DNA of 64,000 nucleotides from positions 186,001 to 250,000 of the forward strand of contig MU008149.1 in the NCBI GenBank assembly GCA_010909165.1, written 5' to 3'. This document shows, piece by piece, positions 12,801 through 23,680 of the stretch (position 1 is the stretch's first letter; every line of letters starts with the position of its first letter). This stretch comes from Anthoceros angustus. Its lineage: Eukaryota; Streptophyta; Anthocerotopsida; Anthocerotales; Anthocerotaceae. The translations under genes and the position numbers were made by a program. Under the pieces are notes generated by a model. The model worked only from the letters and a program-made list of their open reading frames with translations. It made no database searches and had not been told where the DNA came from.

Positions 12801-13180
12801 GGGTAAAACGCCGTTTCCATCTTGACCGCTATTGAATTGGGGTTTAATGCCATCCAGACATATGGTGGCACACTATTATAGGCACGGGTCGCTTAGTGTT
12901 ACACCTACCAAGAATGGGCGTAATGACGCCTCCCTCTTCACTGCCCAGTTCGCTCGAAATGCAGCAAGCGCTTGTATAGTTGCAGAACCTAAGTCGCGCT
13001 CCAGCAGTCGATTCGTGCTCCAGCCTCTGAGTCGCCCTCCAACATGTTACCTCAGCAGCTTACCCCAGCAGCATCACTCGCTACGCCAGGAGGATTGGTA
13101 TTTCTATCTTCATCCCTCACCGCTGCTGTATTCGGATAGGCAATTGCGCCCTTGACCCATCTTGTGTGATTTCTGAAAGC
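9890..13180. other. Accessory stretch without recognisable genes
   Basis: From 9890 to about 10,650 the DNA is similar to 22,644-23,530, with shared blocks such as 'gtggactattttgta' and 'aagaacttgcttgagcc'. The part at 10.7-11.1 kb is GC-rich and repetitive (listed separately). The remainder has only short ORFs that match no family I know. A decayed mobile element is possible, but no terminal repeats or polymerase or transposase motifs were seen. Confidence 0.45.
10800..11010. repeat. Degenerate GC-rich repeat with GGCGCC and CATGC motifs
   Basis: Imperfect units contain 'gggcgccgacatgc', 'ggcgtcggcatgccggca', 'gcatgccgacaacacactag', 'gcgggcatgcggcaccactgg' and 'ggcgccaccatgccggcgcc', with GTAC-containing linkers such as 'actagtaccag' and 'actggtaccc'. 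The units are partly self-complementary. A related motif occurs at 14.35-14.70 kb. Confidence 0.55.
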
Positions 13181-13183
13181 ACC

Positions 13184-14872
13184 CATGGCAAGTGGAAGGC
13201 GGAGTAGGAAAGAATTGCCAGACGCCCGCTAGAAGCCTACAGAGGTTGTCGACAAGCCCAAGCGGCATAGAAAACGATGCTCGAAGAAGGAAGAGCAGGG
13301 AGCGCCATTAGCACCTGCCCCTGAGCACGACAGTGGAGGGCGAAGGGTCCCTCAAAGTCTAGTTCTCTCAATTCTGCGAAAGCCAGCACTGCGAAGGGAG
13401 TGCATGGGCCTGGAGAAAAGTTAGGCCTCTCCAAGTCTCAGAAGGTTCCAGCCCTGGATCCCATCCCATCCCCTTATACGTATGAGGAGGCAGTGCAGTT
13501 GCACAGGCACATAAGCCAAGTTGATGAAGTTGTGTTGTTGGAGAAAGACTGGTTGTTCACGCAATATGAGGAACTTGAAGAGGACACAATGGTGTGGACT
13601 GCGTTGTTAAAGCTTTGGATTTTTGGGTTCAATGGTGCTTTGAACAATCAGAGGGCTAGGGTAGGATGGGTTTTGTGGGCTACAATGGATGTGGTTGACG
13701 GTGAACCAGAGTTCCAGGTTTGGTGCACGTGAAGGCCTTACGAAGTGGAAGGGTTGCCACCGACACCGGACAACTGCAATGTCTATGTACTGAGGATGGC
13801 AAACTTTCACGGCAGGAAGTGTGAACCGTATACCCTTTCAAGGAAATTCCTGGATGCCTGGCGAATTCAGAGTGTAAGTGCACTTGGTTCGACTCAAAAC
13901 TCTTGGACAATATCGATTCTTCATTTCATATGCTGATGAAAGTAACACATACCTTGTTCCAAACTTTGTGCAAGCAGGTAGATCATTTTATAGGTGTCTT
14001 TGTTAGGTGATCACAGACTCCATGAAAATTCACCGCCGTGAGATGTCTTTGTGGAGGATGAGGCAGGGCCTTCCACAGTTTGCTTTTACTAATGTCGAAG
14101 AAAAGAAAGCAAAGTTTGGACCTTCAGATGAGGAGGATGGTTCCATTTGGTTAACAGCTAGGACAATCGGACGAGGAAGCCTCCGAAGAACAAGAGGAAG
14201 ATAGGAGAGAAGGTGCTTCTCTGCTTGTTCCAACTATACCATACATTCCTGACGAAGGACCGGAGGAACCCTCCTCTTCACGACAACCAGGAATTGGGAA
14301 GCCCGCAAATCAATTGGTTTGTTTCTGGTTATGATGCGGGGGTAGGGAAGGAGGGGCGCCGGCATTTGTGCCTTCCTAAGGAAGAAGGCACCCTAGCACA
14401 TTGGGTGGTGTACAATCAGAGTCACCACCTCCAACAACTAGTGGTAGTGGGGGGTCCCGGCCACCGAGGGTGAGGAAGCCTCCTGCTGGACCTGGAGAGC
14501 CCTAGACTGACATGTCGGAGGAGGAAGGTGTGGATGCGGGGTGATGGCGCCCCCCTTTCCTTCGGGGGTGTGGATGGAGGGCGCCGCCATGTCTCCAATC
14601 CTCCGAAGGTGTGGATGGGGGGCGCCGGCATGCCCCCTCTCCATGGAAGGTGTGGATCTGGGGCGCCAGCATGCTGGCGCCCCTCCTGCAACAGGTGCAG
14701 AGGTAGTGAAGTCCGGGGCCAGGGGGAAGAGGAAGACTTCCTCATCCGACCTAACAGGAGGTGCAAGAAAGGAAAACGTGTCGCACGTCCTTCTGATAGC
14801 AATGACATTCCAACAGTTCATGTGTCCACAGATGGGGAGCGACTGCAGGCGTCTATTTTGGATGAAGATTCC
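13184..14872 (+). other. Unrecognised gene-like segment, probably decayed
   Basis: Several open frames on the + strand read like natural protein and lie in succession. They are a basic segment from about 13,184, an acidic and aromatic segment at 13,400-13,732 containing PSPYTYEEAVQLHRHISQVD, and a segment at 14,007-14,204 containing MSLWRMRQGLPQFAFTN. A Pro/Ser-rich region follows at about 14.2-14.5 kb, then a GGCGCC minisatellite. Stops and frame changes separate them. Some gaps could be introns: 13,876 onward offers a GTAAGT donor. I do not recognise the family. A domesticated or decayed transposon gene is one possibility. Confidence 0.3.
14350..14700. repeat. GGTGTGGAT...GGCGCC minisatellite
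   Basis: At least three imperfect units of about 50-60 bp are built as 'ggtgtggatggnnggcgccnncatg', at about 14,567-14,590, 14,609-14,631 and 14,650-14,675, with an earlier 'ggggcgccggcat' at about 14,354. The end of the array is palindromic (ggcgccagcatgctggcgcc). The units resemble the repeat at 10.8-11.0 kb. Confidence 0.6.
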
Positions 14873-17800
14873 TAATATATAAATGATATATTACTAGTAT
14901 ATTACATATATTTACCTAAAATCTTGGTATTTTATAATTATTTTACATATTATATAAATTAATGTCTTTGTGTTTTATTGAGGGAAAAAACAATGGGGAA
15001 AAACCCATCTAGCATAGGACAATGAAGGTGGATCTCGGGGGTTAAGGTGAAAAAGAGCGACTAAGCCCTTACCTAAAGTTACCTACTGCTCCTAGAACAT
15101 CATATGCAGGAAGAACAAATGGCCTGCAAATGACGGAGGAAGAGGAAGAAGCGTTGCTTGCCCCCGCCACCTTGTGAAGGATTGCCGTCGAGATGGCCCT
15201 TTGAAGGGCAATGGAGACTCGCTATCTCAAGTAAACTGTGAAATAAGAAAGGGGCAACCCCACGCCATGCTTGGGGGCGTGGTAGGATTTGGCATAGGAC
15301 TTGAGAAATTGATTGAAGTCCGTAGCCATTGCCCCATACGTTTTGAGTGCGAGCGGAATAAAGAAGTGGCCGGCTTGCATCCCACTATACTTTCTGACCT
15401 TGAGAGCCACAACACGGTGGCAGCTCAACCAAGACAGTTAGTGATAACTTGAGTGAAGATGGTGTCTCGAGCAAGGTCAGTAACCACCACGTCTGCCACC
15501 GAAACTTGGTCATCGTGGACAAAGTACAAGTCAGCCCTGATTGAGGAGCCTGTTCGAAATGTAAATTACGTAGCCCATGTAATTTTACCAAACTTACAAC
15601 TGTAATAAATTTATAATTTGGTGTAATTTAAGTGTAATAAAAAAAAACCTTACGAACCCCTTACTAAGGGGTATAGGTAATTATACCGTGATAATGTATG
15701 ATTTAAAATAGGTAAATTGTAAAGCTACAAGCCTAGTATGCATATGAAAGCAAAATTGTTTTCAATAATATTATAGTTTTTATTATGAATAAAATTATTT
15801 AATGTATAAATCTGAAAAAAAATTGAAGCACCCCATCCTATCCCCAGGGCTTTTCACAACAAGAGATAGTAACACCCCATCCCCTCTCAATGATGCTTAA
15901 ACGTTCTTATAAATGTGTGTCCATTTGGACCCACGTTTACATGTCACTCGTCGAGGGAGGACGTACCTAGTGTTTTTGACCAAAAGATATTTGGTAACTT
16001 ATCTACTTAAAGGTATTCCAGTTATTAAATATTTTAGGCTATTTGTTTATGTTACCTCCTCAACAGAGAAAGCCAAGAATTTTTCTAGGGTAGAGGAAAA
16101 GGTGGCAAGCTTTATTAATCATTACATAAGGGCCTCGGAAGGAGCGCCAAAGGTTTAGAATGTAAAATAATTTGGCAGGCGGCTCCTTTTGGGCTGTTTG
16201 GATGGCATTGATTGACTGCGTGCGCCGTGGGCCGTGGGCCGTGGGCCGTGGCGCCTCCGAATCGGATGCGCATGGCGCATGCGGCCCAAATGAGGCTGCC
16301 AGTGCGCAGGCCTGCTCCGCAAGGGCAGCGCCTGCTTGAATCATTTTGAATCCTTCCTTCCGACTTTTTCCGCTGACGTCCCATAGACGGCATTGTCACG
16401 GCAACGCCGGGCCGGGCGATGGTCAGCTTCTCCCGTCAGCCTCTCTGACTCTCATTTGCGCGTGCTGCAAGTCACAGCCTCCGATTCCTCACATCCCTGC
16501 CTCCACCTTTATGTCCACCCACATACTCTAATCACCCATTAATCAAGCAAGCAACCAATCCGGCTTACGTCGTCTAGATATCTCGTGGAAACTGGAAAGG
16601 AAGATGCGGTGCTGCTGCTGTGCATTTTTCTATGGGACGATATGCAGGATGGAGCTCTACACGTGGAGCGAGGAGTCTAGGTCTGGAAGGTGGGCTGTTG
16701 CAACAGAACGTGGTGCCTAGAGGGCTGGCGCAGATGCTCTCCCAAGCCGCTCGGTCGACTTTTGCCGTCCAGGCAGTTACGTGCAAAGCTTAAGGGGGTC
16801 CTACATGCCTGCAGGTTTTGCTACACCAGCATGAAGCTGTCCCCGAGAAACAGCAAGCAGCAGGGAGCAGGGAGTCGGGCCATGAATGTAGATATGTATC
16901 TGATACAAAGTGTCATCCAGTTTCCGAGCTTCGCCCATTACTCTTCAAGGTCCGAATCCAGCGTTGACGGGGTGCAGCCATTTCCAGGCCGCACTGCACC
17001 CGTACCGTACAGACCTAGATGGGCTCGCACCTAAGCATAGAGCGCCCACGGACTCCTCTACTCACATGGAATAAAGGCAATCAATTTTGTCTGAGTCAGT
17101 CTCGCTCGCCAGTGCCTTGCAACTGGACTTCTTTCAAAGCAAGTTCTGTCCAGCTTTCCAGCATGGCAGCTTGCACCGGAGTTCCTGAACAAGCAATTAA
17201 TCTTGCTTCCAGCGTTTGCTACACCCTGATGGATAATCATATCGCGAATTGATGTTTAGCAGGCAACGTTCGTCCTCAGAGCAGCGGGGACGAGACTTCC
17301 ATCTTGTTTGAACTGTCTACACACCTTCAATACGTGATAGAATTTCAAGAGGTTGCGTCGAACTGCTGCTGCATCGTCGGATTCCCTCCAGCCTTACACC
17401 ACTAACTGTACATGAAGATCTTCACATTCAGAAGTTCGAAACACACGTCTTCGTAAAATGCTGCTGGACTTCTTGTTGGAAACCGCATTTTTGCCGAGTA
17501 CCATCCATGTACATAAAGTCGCCCTGCTTTCATACGCTGTCTTTGAGCGATCCCTCGGAATGACTTTCGGAAAGTGGGACTAACTAAATAGTTTGTAAGC
17601 ACGAGACAAGTCTGTGATTTAGTTCCTGTACAGATAGACTCTGCATTCTCAGACACATCCTGAGACACGACTTGCAACCGAGTCCAATGCCTTCATATGA
17701 CTCAGGGACTCGGGAGTCACAAGTTAGGACAAATAACACCAGACATTAGCTCCGAAAAAACCCGGAGCAATAGTTCAAAGTTTTCTCACAATTCGTTTAG

Positions 17801-17977
17801 AAGGTGCAGACAAATGATTTCTCCACTTCACGGATTGATGGAGCCAGAGCGGCAGGACATGCACCCTTCTACCCCTTGGGAACTGTACTCTAAGGGGGGA
17901 CAGGGAGATGTAATATTCCTCAGCCAAAGGCGTCGAAGACGGTTCCAAGTCATGGTAACTCCGTGAGCCAGACGAGG
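14873..17977. other. Intergenic stretch, no gene recognised
   Basis: The stretch has AT-rich parts (14.87-15.0 and 15.55-16.1 kb) and a mixed-composition part from 16.1 kb that includes a short GCCGTGG repeat at about 16,222-16,251. ORFs reach about 110 codons but show no family signature. The right end adjoins the 3' end of the OSCP gene and probably includes its 3' untranslated region. Confidence 0.4.
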
Positions 17978-19158
17978 TCATGTGCTTGTCAATAGTGCTG
18001 CCTCCACCTGCCTGATCTTGGAAGCGATGGACAGATCAATGTGTTTGTCCCGGATATCAACCACAAACCCACCGATGATGCTCCTGTCCACCTGTTGCTC
18101 AAGGTGAAGAACTTGACCAGGCTCAAGCCATCCCTTCAACACATCCTTTAACTCTGCAAGCTCTGTATCCGACATTTCCAAGGCAGCTGTGACAGTAGCT
18201 TTGACCTCCCCCTTGTGTGCAATCAGAAGCTCAGAGTAACTGTCCACGGTCTTGTAGATCTCCTTCAGCCGTCCGTATTCTGCTAGAAGATTAAGAAAAT
18301 TCTTGGTGATATCAGAGAACTCTGACTTGCTGAAGCACTCCTGGATTGCCTTCACTCGTCTCTCTGGAGGGACAGAAGGGTCCTTGATGAACTCTGAAAA
18401 CGTTGGGCTGGATTTGGCAGCCTCTACGACCACCTTCAACTCCTTCTCCACGGGCTCCAACATCTGATTTTTGGCAGCGACGACAAACAATGCAGCGGCA
18501 TACTTTCCAGCAACTCCATGTACCTGTATCGGTATCTGCCCTAGTGGAAAACGTCGGCTTCAGAGGATGTCTACCTCATACCACAGGCCACTAAAACAAC
18601 TGCGAAACACAAATGAGAACAAACGAAGGCCAAACCGGAATGTGTTGGTCCGCATCGGAAGCAAATGCTCTTGCCACCTGCATGAATCCAACATGAAAGT
18701 GTTCATTTCCGTGGCAAAGTGCCTGCAAGTCTTCATGACCAACTGCAAAGCTTCAAGACAGCTACAACAGGCCAGCTCCATAAGCCCCGTCGCCAAAACC
18801 AGACCTATGAACAACCGCGCCTGAAGTGCTCAAGGCTATCACTACGCGATCAATCCAACACCCCCTCCTGCTGGGAGCTCAGATCTTCATCTAAGAGACA
18901 TGGCACGACGTTTGGCTGCTCCGCTAGGTTTCCCTGGAGAAATACCGGAAGCGGATGCTGCTTTCCAGGTTCCAGACATCCATGAACCCACTTCATTCTC
19001 CAGAATCCTCCATGCTCTGCTCGTAAGGAGGATCGCAACTTGCAACAAACCAAAGTTAGGTGAACTGAATTACGTGCCTGGAAGGACGACGCGTGCCCCG
19101 CAGTCTGGGCCTGCAAGTGACGCCTCACAGCAGGGAAGGCCCGCCGCAGCGACCACAT
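17978..19158 (-). CDS. Mitochondrial ATP synthase OSCP (delta-like) subunit
   Basis: OSCP forms the peripheral-stalk cap that couples the F1 head of mitochondrial ATP synthase to the membrane Fo part. The main exon is 17,978-18,557. It reads IPIQVHGVAGKYAAALFVVA, then SPTFSEFIKDPSVPPERRVK, FSDITKNFLNLLAEYGRLKE and the C-terminal signature VDRSIIGGFVVDIRDKHIDL, all typical of OSCP. The first exon is proposed as 18,992-19,158. It starts MWSLRRAFPAVRRHLQAQTA, a basic serine- and alanine-containing mitochondrial presequence without acids at the start. It ends at a GTGGGT donor whose phase fits the main exon. The total would be 248 residues, normal for plants. The main exon is secure. The first exon and the intron of about 430 bp are inferred. 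The gene diverges from TAD3 across 193 bp. Confidence 0.88.
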
Positions 19159-19351
19159 GGTGCTCCTCCTGAAGCTGGAATGCGCAGTCGGATTCCTTTC
19201 CTCTCCACGCGCACCTCCGTTAATGCTTAGCTCTTTTCACCAAACCCTCCACGGGAGGCACCTCCCCAACTGGAAGGTTGTTCCGAGTTTTTGTTAGCCC
19301 TAACCCCGTTAATAAACGTATGCCGTGGAGCCCATTCGTAGAGACGACGAG
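19159..19351. promoter_or_regulatory. Short divergent promoter region between OSCP and TAD3
   Basis: Only 193 bp separate the two proposed start codons, which face outward. The interval must hold both core promoters and 5' leaders if the OSCP first exon is right. No TATA box was assigned. Confidence 0.5.
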
Positions 19352-21671
19352 ATGCAGTGGCGTGTGGTTCACATCCCGGGGCAGCTACGAGATCCGTTGG
19401 CCACAGGTTTGTTGGTTTCTGCGGGTTTTGAGCTGCTGGCAAAGCTAACTCAAGATGATAGCCCTCTGTTCTCTTTGTGGGCAGTTGATGTGCTCGCGGC
19501 TAAGATTGAGCCTAAGGCTGCCAGCATACTTATCAAGTGAGTGTGGGTCTAGCTCCTGTCTCAGTGTAGGATATATTCGATGTCTGTCTGGCAGCTCACC
19601 GACTGTTTGTTTTTCTGTTGTGGCATGTTTTTGATAGGGAACTGAATGCTAAAGCTCCGCTGCTCAGCTTGGGTCACGTAAAGCGAGTAAGAAGAAGATG
19701 CGTGCAAGGTACGCTCTTGAGGTCTGCAAGCCTATTTTAAGTTGTGACTTGTGCACTGTGTTTAGTTCCACTGGACGCTATAGTTTCCTGGTTTTGCAGA
19801 AGTGTGATTAAGGCTGGCTTGCAGGTGGGATCGAGTTGTGCATTATACTCTGTCATGCAGGGGATCAGAATCTAGGCAAGGATTTGCCCGAGGAGGTATT
19901 GGAAGTGGTGAAGGGCCATGGATTGCAACCTTTTTTGGCTGCGGTAAGTAAGCTACTGTAGATTTTCTTAGTGGGTCTGGTTGTAAACGGCTTGTCTGTT
20001 GTCTTCTATGAACAAGTTGAGCCCAACACCTTAGGACCCTGTCCATGAAAAATAGGTTCCAGAGCAGGAAGCAACCACTAAAGAGGAGTGGGGAATGCAA
20101 AATAAAATTTGGCCGACATCATTTCATCCAAACTCGTGGTTGGTGTACTTCAGCTGGCCACATCAAATTCAGTGTTTTTGAACAGTGGTTGGACTTTGTT
20201 ATAGTTGTTGACTAAAAGCTGGCTACTCAGCGCCCGTTTTGGACTAAAGGAAATTGAGGATGGGGAGCTTCAGGAGATTTACAAGTTCATGAGGCTAGCC
20301 ATCCAGCAGGCCCGCCTTGCTCAAAGGTATGGCCAGGTACAGTTTCAGTTTTTGAACTCCACTTTCAGCTGGTAGAAGACGTTCGTCTGCGGACTGGGGT
20401 CCTCAGCCGAATGTTGGGCCTGTCTGATTTGTTGCTTCTGCTGTCATAGCCCCCAAATGGTGTCGTGATTGTGGATCCACAATCTGGTCGGATAATTGCT
20501 GCTGGCCATGATGAGACAAGTCCCTGCCTAGGGCCCATGAGTGAAAGCTTATGCAGAGATGGAAACTCTGCAATCCTAGTGACCAAGGATTCAGGAACCA
20601 CCGGCAGTCAACTTCAAGAGCCTTCAGGCACTCCACAAGGAACAATATCACGTGGCGAGGATGCAGAGGATGTCAAAACTGCTAAACTGGTGCCACTTAT
20701 TCCTCAGTGGCATCCGTTGCGCCATGCGGTCATGGTTGCAATAGAACGAGCCGCCGAAAGGGATTGCACTCTCTTCCCTTCAGGTCAGGTGGCCACAGGC
20801 AATGTCCACGCAATACATCAAGGTTCCAACGAAGAGGATTGTCAGTGTCAGCACTGTACTGATGGGACACTATCAAAGAGACGACGAACTGATCCCTCCA
20901 CTGTAAGCTCACCTTTCTGAAACGTTGTCTATGTTGCTGCTTTGGTATCCTTCTGATCATTTACAACGGTCACAGTGCTCTTTGCAGATAGAGCTGGACT
21001 GCACTTCCGGGAAGGGCCAGGATCCGTTTACTCTTAGGGAGTGCGACATCCCAAAACCTTATCTTTGCACGGGCTATGATGCTTATGTGACTCGTGAACC
21101 TTGTGCAATGTACGCCCTCTTTCTCATTGTTTGCCTTCTCCCACCACCTGCTTGTCTTTGGCGGTCTTGACTTCCCATGGCCTAATCTTTGCACGGGCTA
21201 TGATGCTTATGTGTCTCGTGAACCTTGTGCAATGTACGCCCACTCTCTCATTGTTTTCCTTCTCCCACCACCTGATTGTCTGTGGCGGTCTTGACATCCC
21301 ATGACCTAATTTTTGCACGGGCTATGATGGTTATGTGACTCATTGACTTTTGCAGTGTATGCCCCTCTTTCTCGTCCTTAAACCACGTGGGAGGAGTCGT
21401 GTGGTCTTACTCTCACCTTCTAGTACGATGGCTGCGCGAACTCATGGGAATTTTATGCTGCAGGTGTGCCATGGCTCTTGTGCATCAAAGGGTTCGCAGA
21501 GTTATCTATGGATTTGCAAATGCAAGGTTTGGTGCCTTAGGAAGCAAGTATCGTCTGCACGGGCAGCAAGGCTTGAATCACCGTTACTCTGTCTATCAGG
21601 TTGACATGTCTGCGGAAGATATGCTCAGTGTACATGTGAAACCTGATTTGGTCAGCATGCCACAAACCTAG
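19352..21671 (+). CDS. TAD3: tRNA adenosine deaminase subunit TAD3/ADAT3-like
   Basis: With TAD2, this subunit forms the heterodimer that converts A34 to inosine in tRNA anticodons. Eight exons fit GT/AG and phase: 19352-19536, 19638-19708, 19825-19943, 20056-20138, 20231-20336, 20450-20902, 20988-21109, 21464-21671. The start is [11 protein letters not shown]. Family blocks include [85 protein letters not shown] and [20 protein letters not shown]. The deaminase zinc motif is HAV, with valine where catalytic subunits have glutamate, plus PCAMC. That pattern marks the structural ADAT3 partner. The PCxxC cysteines are split by intron 7. The exon 4-5 junction is the least certain. Intron 7 contains two extra copies of the exon 7 end (see 21061-21375). 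Confidence 0.9.
21061..21375 (+). repeat. Triplicated exon 7 end and intron start inside TAD3
   Basis: Three head-to-tail copies with a period of 124 bp begin at 21,061, 21,185 and 21,309. Copy 1 is the real exon 7 end ([15 protein letters not shown] plus donor aat|gtacg) and the start of intron 7. Copy 2 keeps the reading frame and the donor but has no upstream acceptor. Copy 3 is truncated, has TGA in frame and has lost the donor. Copies 2 and 3 should therefore be spliced out with intron 7. Confidence 0.92.
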
Positions 21672-22460
21672 GGATGCACCCAAAGTGTGCTCAAAAACAG
21701 AGTTTGTCAAATCCCGAAGGTCCACAATGGTGACTAGATTGTCAATTGATCACGAATATCTTAACTCCTCCGCTTCTGTCCAAACTTGACCGATAGGCGT
21801 TGTCTTCGAAGAAAGTTGTGATGGGAGCAGGGTTTCTCTCTATGTTTGCGTTTTCTTTTTCCTGACATTTTCCTGACGAGTCAGTCCAGGTGCTCTTTCC
21901 AATAAGCCGATGCTTGGTTCCATCCAAGCACTACAGCATCGGCCATGTCCCCGTTCCCCGCAGCACTCATTTCTCAAGGAGCCCCGACGGCTCTCCGTTT
22001 CCATCTCGGTTCTCCCGCACTCGAAAATCCGTAACCGCGCGCTCCGCGTGAGGAATCGCTACAAAGTCTGCCTACAAAGTTCGGCATCAGACACATAACT
22101 ATCGAGTGCTGGCCGGCCACCCAAAGGACGGTTCCCAGCTCAGAGCACAGCGCCAAGAGCATCGCAGGCAAAGAACAGTCGCTGGGTCAACCATGGCCAA
22201 GCTTGGCACATGCATCTCGTCGCTCGCTAAAGTACTCCCAAACTTGGGCATGCGGCTTCGTGCGCTCGTAAACCATTACCAAACTTGGCGCATATAGTCT
22301 CGTCTTTACGGAATTCCTTCTTGAGGCGTTATCCGACGGCTCAGGCGTATGGACGGGCGCCGAGAATGCCTTCCCGGTTCTCGCATCTACAGCTGCTGCA
22401 ACTGCCGGTGCCACATAGCCGACCACGATGACTGCATCTCGAAAGCGCTTCGTGCACTAA
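21672..22460. other. Intergenic stretch, no gene recognised
   Basis: Only short ORFs occur. Near 22.19-22.29 kb there are partly repeated phrases such as 'ccaagcttggcacatgc' and 'ccaaacttgggcatgc'. The left part probably holds the TAD3 3' untranslated region. Confidence 0.4.
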
Positions 22461-22643
22461 GAGGGGGGCCTCCTTTTCGCAAACATTGTCAATGCGAAGG
22501 TGGAGCAGGTGAACATGAAATTGCTCACGACGGGTAGGCACATTGTCGCTGACATCTGCTGTATGAATTGCGAGGAGACTCTGGGAATCGCAGGAATATC
22601 TCAGGAGGGTAAATTTATTGTGGCGAAGGCTGAAGTTATGTGA
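22461..22643 (+). pseudogene. Yippee-like zinc-binding protein relic, copy 3
   Basis: The frame reads LLFANIVNAKVEQVNMKLLT, then TGRHIVADICCMNCEETLG, a degraded piece, QEGKFIVAKAEVM and TGA. This is a better-preserved Yippee C-terminal half than the copies at 8.5 and 9.7 kb. It keeps the family's TGxHxVADIxC strand and one CxxxC zinc half-site, but the GWKYE segment is lost. No N-terminal zinc half-site or start codon was found in frame, so it is scored as a relic. It may have been captured with the flanking DNA it shares with the 9.9-10.6 kb region. Confidence 0.7.
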
Positions 22644-23530
22644 CATCAGCAGCCGGGCAGTGGACTATTTTGTACACATGGTCTCGACAAAGAACTTGCT
22701 TGAGCCAGCCCAGCCATCTCTTTCCCTCCGAATTAGCGTAGAGCAGGATTTATGTTTATCCCAATATCAATTATCAGCCGTTATTGAGGTTTCTGTTGCA
22801 GTTGGGAGCTGCATTTTACCAACTAAAGCAGCATACTTTTCAAAGCATCCCAGCATCCTCACACAATTGTTTACATAAAGAAGAGCAATAGCGTAGTGCT
22901 TTCTTGCGTAGCACATTTGCAGCACACAGTTAAGTATAAAGCGTCTGCCTTGGTACATGGTTTTCTCGACTTCCTCCCACCCCCATTGAGAAACTCCAAA
23001 TTCCCAAATTGAAACTTTTTAGGACAAGGTTTGGGTGCTTGAGAAATCTCCAGCACAAACCCAAGGCATGGCTTCCTCGGCTTCCTCACACCTGAACTGG
23101 GAATTCCAAATTCGTAATTGAAACTTCACAAGACGAGGTTTGGGAGCTTGGGAAAGCTCCAGCACAAACCGCGCCTAGATAAAAAGTGCCTAGTTCCAAT
23201 TCACTCTAGTTCATCTGGTTCCAAATTGTTTCACTTCCGTTAGTTCATGCAGATGCCACAAAATAATCAAATGGTTTTATGCTGCATTATCTAGGTGACT
23301 CATTTCTAGCCGTTCTTAAGCGTTTTAGTTCATCTAGTTTATTGAGACTCCGCAAAATAATCGAATGGCATTATGGCATTGCATTGAGCTAAGACATTTC
23401 TAGCCATTCTTAAGCTAATTCTGAGCATTATGCAACGTTGCATCCAGATGACCGGATTTAAACTGACATTCTTAACCTAATTCAACGAGCCTGCCACGTT
23501 GCATCTAGCTCCCAGCTTAAATCTAGCTGA
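22644..23530. repeat. Segment duplicated with 9.88-10.65 kb
   Basis: Blocks in the same order and orientation are shared with the DNA after Yippee relic 2. They include the line starting 'gtggactattttgta', 'aagaacttgcttgagcc', 'agagcaggat', the 'gcagttggnanctgcat' block and the later 'gagctnagnncatttctagcc' type repeats. Divergence is much greater than between the 1.18-kb tandem copies, so this duplication is older. Confidence 0.6.
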
Positions 23531-23680
23531 CCTTCTTAACCTAGCTCGGCGTGAAAGTGTTGGGGAGTTGAAGAAGTTGGCAAATTATGTTGCGTCCAGG
23601 GTTGCCGGTCAGGACTAGGAGGAGGAGGAGGAGGAGAAGAAAAAGAAGAGTTCCGGCTCCTGTAATGGTTCATCTCCAAT

